From Candidatus Zixiibacteriota bacterium (GTDB lineage Bacteria > Zixibacteria > MSB-5A5 > GN15 > FEB-12): a stretch of 9,068 bases of DNA. Positions 5,371 to 9,068 of this stretch are shown here, one piece after another. The notes beneath the pieces were generated by a model, which saw nothing but the letters and a program-made list of their open reading frames with translations, ran no database searches and was not told the DNA's origin. The stretch covers positions 1 through 9,068 of the forward strand of contig JAHIVM010000181.1 in the NCBI GenBank assembly GCA_018816665.1, read 5' to 3'. Position 1 is the first letter of the stretch. Every line of letters starts with the position of its first letter. Made by a program: the position numbers and the translations under genes.

Positions 5371-8274
5371 CTAGCGCAAAAGCACCATTTTCTTGCTCTG
5401 GGAGAAGGTTTCTGAGGATAGACGGTAGAAGTATACGCCTGAGGCCACATCGGCACCCGAGTCATCCGTACCGTTCCATTCCAGCGTCTGGACGCCGGCC
5501 GGGAGGTCAGCCGAGATCAACTGCCTGACGCGCTGGCCAAGGACATTAAACACGTCGAGCGACACCGAAGCGGCCTGGGGCAACGAGAACGTAATCGTCG
5601 TAGTCGGGTTGAACGGGTTCGGGTAGTTCTGTTCCAAAACGTAGGTTTCCGGCAGCCCGGTCATGTTGTCATCTATATCTGTCGGCAGATCCCACTGATT
5701 GCGGGCCTGGACCGCCCGGGCATAAAGTTCTTCCAGGTCGCGGCCGGCTACCAGGGCCAGGGCCACTTCAACCGAATCAAGAGCCGGAATAAGCAGTGTC
5801 TCGGTGCCAACCACCAGGAACAGGTCGCCCCGCAGGCTGGTATCGGGAGCACCGGAGGTTGAGATCAGCTCGTACTGGTCAGCCCGGGTGAGCCCCAGCT
5901 TGGCGGCACCATTGTCCTTCACCGTAAACTGCGAGACATTCCTGAGGCCAACGATACCTACCAGCGTTCCGGAATCCCCGGTCTGGTACACCAGGTCCAG
6001 GGCGGCATCGTACTGAATGCGGTCCTGGCCGTTGGAGAGGTCAAAATCGGCGAAAAACCCGAAGTTCAGGTTGGACAGGTTCGAAAGCGATGAGTTATGC
6101 ACGAAATAGCGCATAATCACGTAGCCGTCGTTGCCCGTCGCCGTGTAGCTGCGTGTCTCCTGGGTAACTTCAACCGGGATGGAGATGGCCGAACCAATGT
6201 CGCTCATCCGCGTCTTCAGGCAGGAACCCCGGTCACTGTCCAACCACTCCTCGGTCAGATCTTCGATAGCGATGAAATCCGACGGCACAAACTCGGCGTC
6301 GGCATTGCGGATGGACGACGACAACTGCAGCTCCGAGCGGCCGACAATGATCCCGCCCTCAAAGAGCGTATTGCTGTCTTCAAAAGCGAAACCGTTGTGG
6401 TTGACATTGTAGATGGAACCCGGCGCCAGACCGTACTGACCGAAGTCCGTGACGGTGAAGGTCACCGCACCGGTAGCTACATCGCTCACCACCCCGGTCG
6501 GCTCGTATCCGGCGGTCAGAAGGAACGAGAAGTTGCCCAGCGATGAACCGGCTTCGTCCTCAACGGTCAGGGTGAACGGGACGGTTTCCCCGTGGTAAAC
6601 GGCATCGCTGAGATGCACTTCAAACATCTCGAAATTCGTCGCGGTCGAGTTGGATCCAAAATAGAAGCTGGCGGCGTTTGAGATCACCGAAACATCGGTA
6701 TCGATTGAGCTCAGGAAGCCGTTGACACGGGTAACCGTAGCCCCGGTGTTACTCAGCGTCACGCGCAGAGTGAAATCTTTTCCCGGCAGGGCAATACCGC
6801 CGTCCATCACGCGGGTGGAAGCCAGCGAAACGTTGGGGATTCCCGGCAGAGGCAGGAAGTCCGGCAGCCGGGAGGCATCAACCAGCCCGTGACCGTAAGC
6901 GTTGTCCTCTCCCACCGGACCCAGATCCCGGGCAGAGTTGATCAGCGCCCACTTGATCTCCTCAACTGTGGCATCGGGATTGTACTGGCGGCACAGAGCG
7001 GCCAGACCGGCAATGTACGGGGCCGCCATTGAGGTACCGCTCATATTGACATATCCCCCGCCCTTGGTGGCTGAACGGATACTGACGCCCGGGGCTACCA
7101 CTTCCGGCTTCACCTGGGTGGTGTCGCAGAGCGACGGGCCGCGGGACGAAAACGATGCCACCACCTGGTTGTTGTCGACCGCACCCACCGCAAAGGAATT
7201 GAGCGGGCTACTGGTGCGATCGGCCGGGTTGCGGATCGTTTTGGGCTCAGGACCTTCGTTACCGGCGGCAAAGATGGTCACGATACCGGCGGCCTCTACG
7301 TTGTCGATCGCCTGCCAGAAAGTCCCGTCGCAGGGACCAAACAGGCCGGCCGGGATACCCCAGCTATTGAGGATGACATCGGGAACGTCATCAAACGTTT
7401 GCGCGTTGCCATCGGGGTTCAGCGCCCATTGAAATGCCAACAGAATGTCGCTGACCGTTGCACTGAGGGTTTTGCCCTGATCAATGACGCCGGCCGTAAT
7501 CCACTCGGCGCCGGGTGCCACACCGATAGTGTCCGCGCCTTCGCTGCCCACCATAATACCCATGGTATGAGAGCCGTGACCCGAACGGTCGGCCGGCGGA
7601 GTGTTCGGCGTAATGGTAGACATCCAGGCGGCTGACAACGGAACGTGATTGCCGCGCCACTTGGAATTCAGAGCCGGGTGAGTGTATTCCACACCGGTGT
7701 CAAAAGAGCAGACCAGACGACCGGCACCGGTAAGCCCCCGGTTCCACAGGGAACGGACTTTCAACATGTCAATCTGAGTTGATGCCGAGGCCACTGTCCG
7801 ATCCGCAGCCGAGCGCTCCACCGGCAGGATGTTCTCAAGATGCACGTTCGGGACGATCAACTGGACGCCATCGAGTTCGGCCAGTTCGCGTACATCGGCA
7901 ACCGTCAGGGTGGCGGCGTACGACGGTACGATCCAGTGACTGATGACCGACGTTGTCGAGTGACTATAAAGGAACGAAGCTACCGTAGTGGCGGCGGGAT
8001 GCTGATATGACTTCAGGACGCTGGTGACCTGGCGCAAACGATCATTGCGGCTCAGGTTGGGAATGGAGGCCGCCCGATGCACCACGTTCCGGGAGTCATC
8101 GTCGTCCAGAAAAACCACGACCGAAACCTCGTCACCCGAGACGAAGTCCTGGTTGTCCAACCACTGCAGGTCACTGAAGGCGCTCTCGGAGGCGGTAGCG
8201 GAAGCACCAGCGATCATGAGAACGATCAGGGCAGCGACGATGTTCAGGCGGCCGAAGTAGTGCGTGGTCTTCAT
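5371..8274 (-). CDS. Secreted subtilisin-like (S8) serine protease with C-terminal sorting domain
   Basis: This 967-residue extracellular endopeptidase is of the S8 / subtilase family. A signal peptide covers about residues 1-28 (hydrophobic core 11-24). Residues about 45-150 look like an inhibitor I9-type pro-domain. The catalytic domain (about 165-470) has a complete triad: D192 in FDTGVEYTHPAL, H233 in SGHGSHTMGI and S415 in MSGTSMAAPYIAG, plus the oxyanion-hole N339 in FAAGNEGPE. An Ig-like spacer (about 480-590) and a large beta-rich region of unrecognised function (about 595-860) follow. The last 88 residues (880-967) are the FlgD-Ig-like / T9SS-type module, with NYPNPFNP and ASGVYFYRLS. 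The ATG at 8274 is supported by AAAGGA seven bases upstream and the signal peptide. It is the first gene of a probable two-gene transcript with the M6 protease. All catalytic residues are present, so it should be active; its substrate cannot be told. Confidence 0.95.
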   Translation of the reverse strand: MKTTHYFGRLNIVAALIVLMIAGASATASESAFSDLQWLDNQDFVSGDEVSVVVFLDDDDSRNVVHRAASIPNLSRNDRLRQVTSVLKSYQHPAATTVASFLYSHSTTSVISHWIVPSYAATLTVADVRELAELDGVQLIVPNVHLENILPVERSAADRTVASASTQIDMLKVRSLWNRGLTGAGRLVCSFDTGVEYTHPALNSKWRGNHVPLSAAWMSTITPNTPPADRSGHGSHTMGIMVGSEGADTIGVAPGAEWITAGVIDQGKTLSATVSDILLAFQWALNPDGNAQTFDDVPDVILNSWGIPAGLFGPCDGTFWQAIDNVEAAGIVTIFAAGNEGPEPKTIRNPADRTSSPLNSFAVGAVDNNQVVASFSSRGPSLCDTTQVKPEVVAPGVSIRSATKGGGYVNMSGTSMAAPYIAGLAALCRQYNPDATVEEIKWALINSARDLGPVGEDNAYGHGLVDASRLPDFLPLPGIPNVSLASTRVMDGGIALPGKDFTLRVTLSNTGATVTRVNGFLSSIDTDVSVISNAASFYFGSNSTATNFEMFEVHLSDAVYHGETVPFTLTVEDEAGSSLGNFSFLLTAGYEPTGVVSDVATGAVTFTVTDFGQYGLAPGSIYNVNHNGFAFEDSNTLFEGGIIVGRSELQLSSSIRNADAEFVPSDFIAIEDLTEEWLDSDRGSCLKTRMSDIGSAISIPVEVTQETRSYTATGNDGYVIMRYFVHNSSLSNLSNLNFGFFADFDLSNGQDRIQYDAALDLVYQTGDSGTLVGIVGLRNVSQFTVKDNGAAKLGLTRADQYELISTSGAPDTSLRGDLFLVVGTETLLIPALDSVEVALALVAGRDLEELYARAVQARNQWDLPTDIDDNMTGLPETYVLEQNYPNPFNPTTTITFSLPQAASVSLDVFNVLGQRVRQLISADLPAGVQTLEWNGTDDSGADVASGVYFYRLSSETFSQSKKMVLLR
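5374..5637 (-). repeat. C-terminal sorting module, copy in S8 protease
   Basis: This segment encodes the last 88 residues of the S8 protease: LEQNYPNPFNPTTTITFS ... FNVLGQRVRQL ... ASGVYFYRLS ... KKMVLLR. It is the paralogous partner of the module at 2483-2749. Strict blocks are shared (NYPNPFNP, FNVLGQ, ASGVY, YRLS, KM), and so is a short nucleotide block, gggttgaacgggtt, covering the NPFNP codons. The two catalytic parts are unrelated families, so the module was joined separately to each. Confidence 0.85.
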
Positions 8275-8553
8275 TCCGGTATCCTTTCATATCTTCAGAC
8301 TTCGTTTGAGCAAAGGACATGCCGCTGACCGGGCCCGGCTCAATCATGCATTCGACTGCGCACCACCGAATCGGCGGATAGCTAAGTTATTGTTTTACAA
8401 TAATATATATTGTGCCACTTAAAGCCTGACATTTTTCTTCACACTGGGTCGGGTATGCTGCCGATTGCACAGGTGTGACATCCCCTGCACCCCGCGCCCG
8501 GGACATGCAACTTTTTACGAGAGATTGGACTTGTTGCGGCCTATATTCCGGGC
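8275..8553. other. Divergent intergenic region between S8 protease and glycosyltransferase
   Basis: This 279-bp region should hold both the leftward promoter for the protease pair and the rightward promoter for the glycosyltransferase. The leftward ribosome binding site AAAGGA is at 8287-8282. Other visible features are an AT-rich island (8385-8415), a 10-bp GC palindrome (8329-8338) and a weak hairpin CCACCGA/TCGGCGG (8363-8377). No consensus -35/-10 pair could be assigned with confidence in either direction. A small open frame on the minus strand (8647-8387) crosses it but has no ribosome binding site or recognisable protein and is not called. Confidence 0.6.
8389..8413. promoter_or_regulatory. 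AT-rich element with alternating ATTGT/ACAAT arms
   Basis: Three arms alternate in orientation: ATTGT (8389-8393), ACAAT (8397-8401) and ATTGT (8409-8413). The outer pair extends to a 6-bp inverted repeat, ACAATA (8397-8402) and TATTGT (8408-8413), around a 5-base centre. This is the most AT-rich stretch of an otherwise GC-rich window. Its place about 115 bp upstream of the S8 protease start suggests a promoter and/or regulator-binding site. No regulator is encoded next to it, and the role is inferred. Confidence 0.4.
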
Positions 8554-9068
8554 ATGGGAAAAAGGCCTCGCGAGGAGCGGATCGCCATCCGGACAGGCGT
8601 GGTAATCGTGCTGATAGCCGTCCTGATTCGGGTCGCCTACCTGGCACAGTACAGTGCCCTGCCGGACTGGTTCATGCTCACGGTTGACAACTGGTATCAC
8701 CATCATTGGGCGCAGGCCGTTGCCGGCGGTGATCTGGCAGGCGGCACCACCTATTTTCGGGCCCCGTTTTACGTCTGGTGCCTGGGGCTGCTGTACGCCG
8801 TGGCGGGTTCCGGTTTGTGGGTGGCCCGTGTGTTTGGGGTAGTCGTGGGGCTGTTGTCGATCGGCGCGACCTACCTCATCACCAACAAACTGTTCGACCG
8901 GAAGACGGCGGCTGTAGCGGCACTGTTCCAATCCGTCTACCCGCTGATCATATACTTTGAGGCCGAGCTGCTGCTTGACCCCCTGTTCATGCTCCTCCTG
9001 CAGGTGGTTGTGTACCGGTACCTGATCTGGCAGGAAAGTCGCACCCCGCGGGCTATGTTCTGTCTGGG
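8554..9068 (+). CDS. GT-C membrane glycosyltransferase, PMT_2/GT39-like, N-terminal 171 residues (partial)
   Basis: This is the start of a multi-pass membrane protein resembling the dolichyl/undecaprenyl-phosphate sugar transferases of the PMT_2 / ArnT / GT39 group. These take a sugar from a polyprenyl phosphate and attach it to protein or lipid on the periplasmic side. After a short basic N terminus, helix 1 spans about residues 12-32. The first periplasmic loop carries D45 in the context VDNWYHHHWAQAVAGGDL (44-61), then TYFRAPFYVWCLGLLYA (66-82), the usual layout of the catalytic-Asp loop and following helix in this superfamily. Further hydrophobic helices lie near 86-106, 118-133 and 137-155. 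The window ends inside the gene; full proteins are typically several hundred residues. The ATG at 8554 is the first in frame after a stop at 8476, but no good Shine-Dalgarno precedes it, so the start is moderately sure. It is divergent from the proteases; the acceptor cannot be told. Confidence 0.82.
   Translation, partial: MGKRPREERIAIRTGVVIVLIAVLIRVAYLAQYSALPDWFMLTVDNWYHHHWAQAVAGGDLAGGTTYFRAPFYVWCLGLLYAVAGSGLWVARVFGVVVGLLSIGATYLITNKLFDRKTAAVAALFQSVYPLIIYFEAELLLDPLFMLLLQVVVYRYLIWQESRTPRAMFCL

Noticed and set aside
8329..8338. Perfect 10-bp palindrome CCGGGCCCGG as a terminator or operator
   Set aside because: It has no T tract and no facing gene end, since both flanking genes start here, and short GC palindromes are expected by chance in GC-rich DNA.
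8515..8931. Minus-strand open frame of 138 residues opposite the glycosyltransferase
   Set aside because: It is polar and repetitive in composition with no recognisable motif, and lies antisense to a hydrophobic multi-helix protein with a clear GT-C catalytic loop.
1..9068. CRISPR arrays, tRNA/rRNA genes, insertion sequences, toxin-antitoxin or phage genes
   Set aside because: No regularly spaced repeats, cloverleaf-forming segments, transposase motifs or small toxin/antitoxin pairs were seen on either strand.

Overview
The window (roughly 57% G+C by eye) looks like a chromosomal segment from a Gram-negative bacterium of the FCB superphylum, of the Zixibacteria / KSB1 / Calditrichaeota / Ignavibacteria kind. 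The reason is that two large secreted proteases both end in the same roughly 88-residue module (NYPNPFNP ... FNVLGQ ... ASGVYxYRLS ... KM). This FlgD-Ig-like / type IX-type C-terminal domain is characteristic of secreted proteins in those lineages. The exact phylum is inference.

Layout, left to right. (1) Positions 1-2303, minus strand: a complete ferrous-iron regulatory and uptake operon read leftward, fur-family regulator > feoA > feoB. FeoB runs off the left edge after 493 codons. The operon has a near-consensus sigma70 promoter (TTGACA, 16 bp, TATAAT), and a 23-bp inverted repeat that looks like a Fur operator lies on the predicted transcription start. (2) Positions 2304-2479: non-coding, with a strong rho-independent terminator belonging to the gene on the right. 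(3) Positions 2480-8274, minus strand: a two-gene unit, a subtilisin-like S8 protease (967 aa) followed 83 nt downstream by an M6 (immune inhibitor A-type) zinc metalloprotease (935 aa). Both have signal peptides, Ig-like spacer regions and the shared C-terminal module. (4) Positions 8275-8553: a divergent intergenic region with an AT-rich island of alternating ATTGT/ACAAT arms. (5) Positions 8554-9068, plus strand: the start of a multi-pass GT-C (PMT_2 / GT39-like) membrane glycosyltransferase, cut by the right edge.

Functionally, the left operon should sense Fe(II) through the Fur protein and import it through FeoAB, with autoregulation at the operator. The protease pair should be exported by Sec, then handled by an outer-membrane or surface sorting route, to degrade extracellular protein. 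Nothing visible ties the two units together beyond adjacency, and the terminator and promoter between 2276 and 2452 separate them transcriptionally. I found no RNA genes, CRISPR arrays, insertion sequences or convincing new system. The most unusual points are the odd Cys/His/Arg-rich, frame-ambiguous stretch inside FeoB, the protease pair with a duplicated sorting module, and the amidotransferase-like fold inside the M6 protease.
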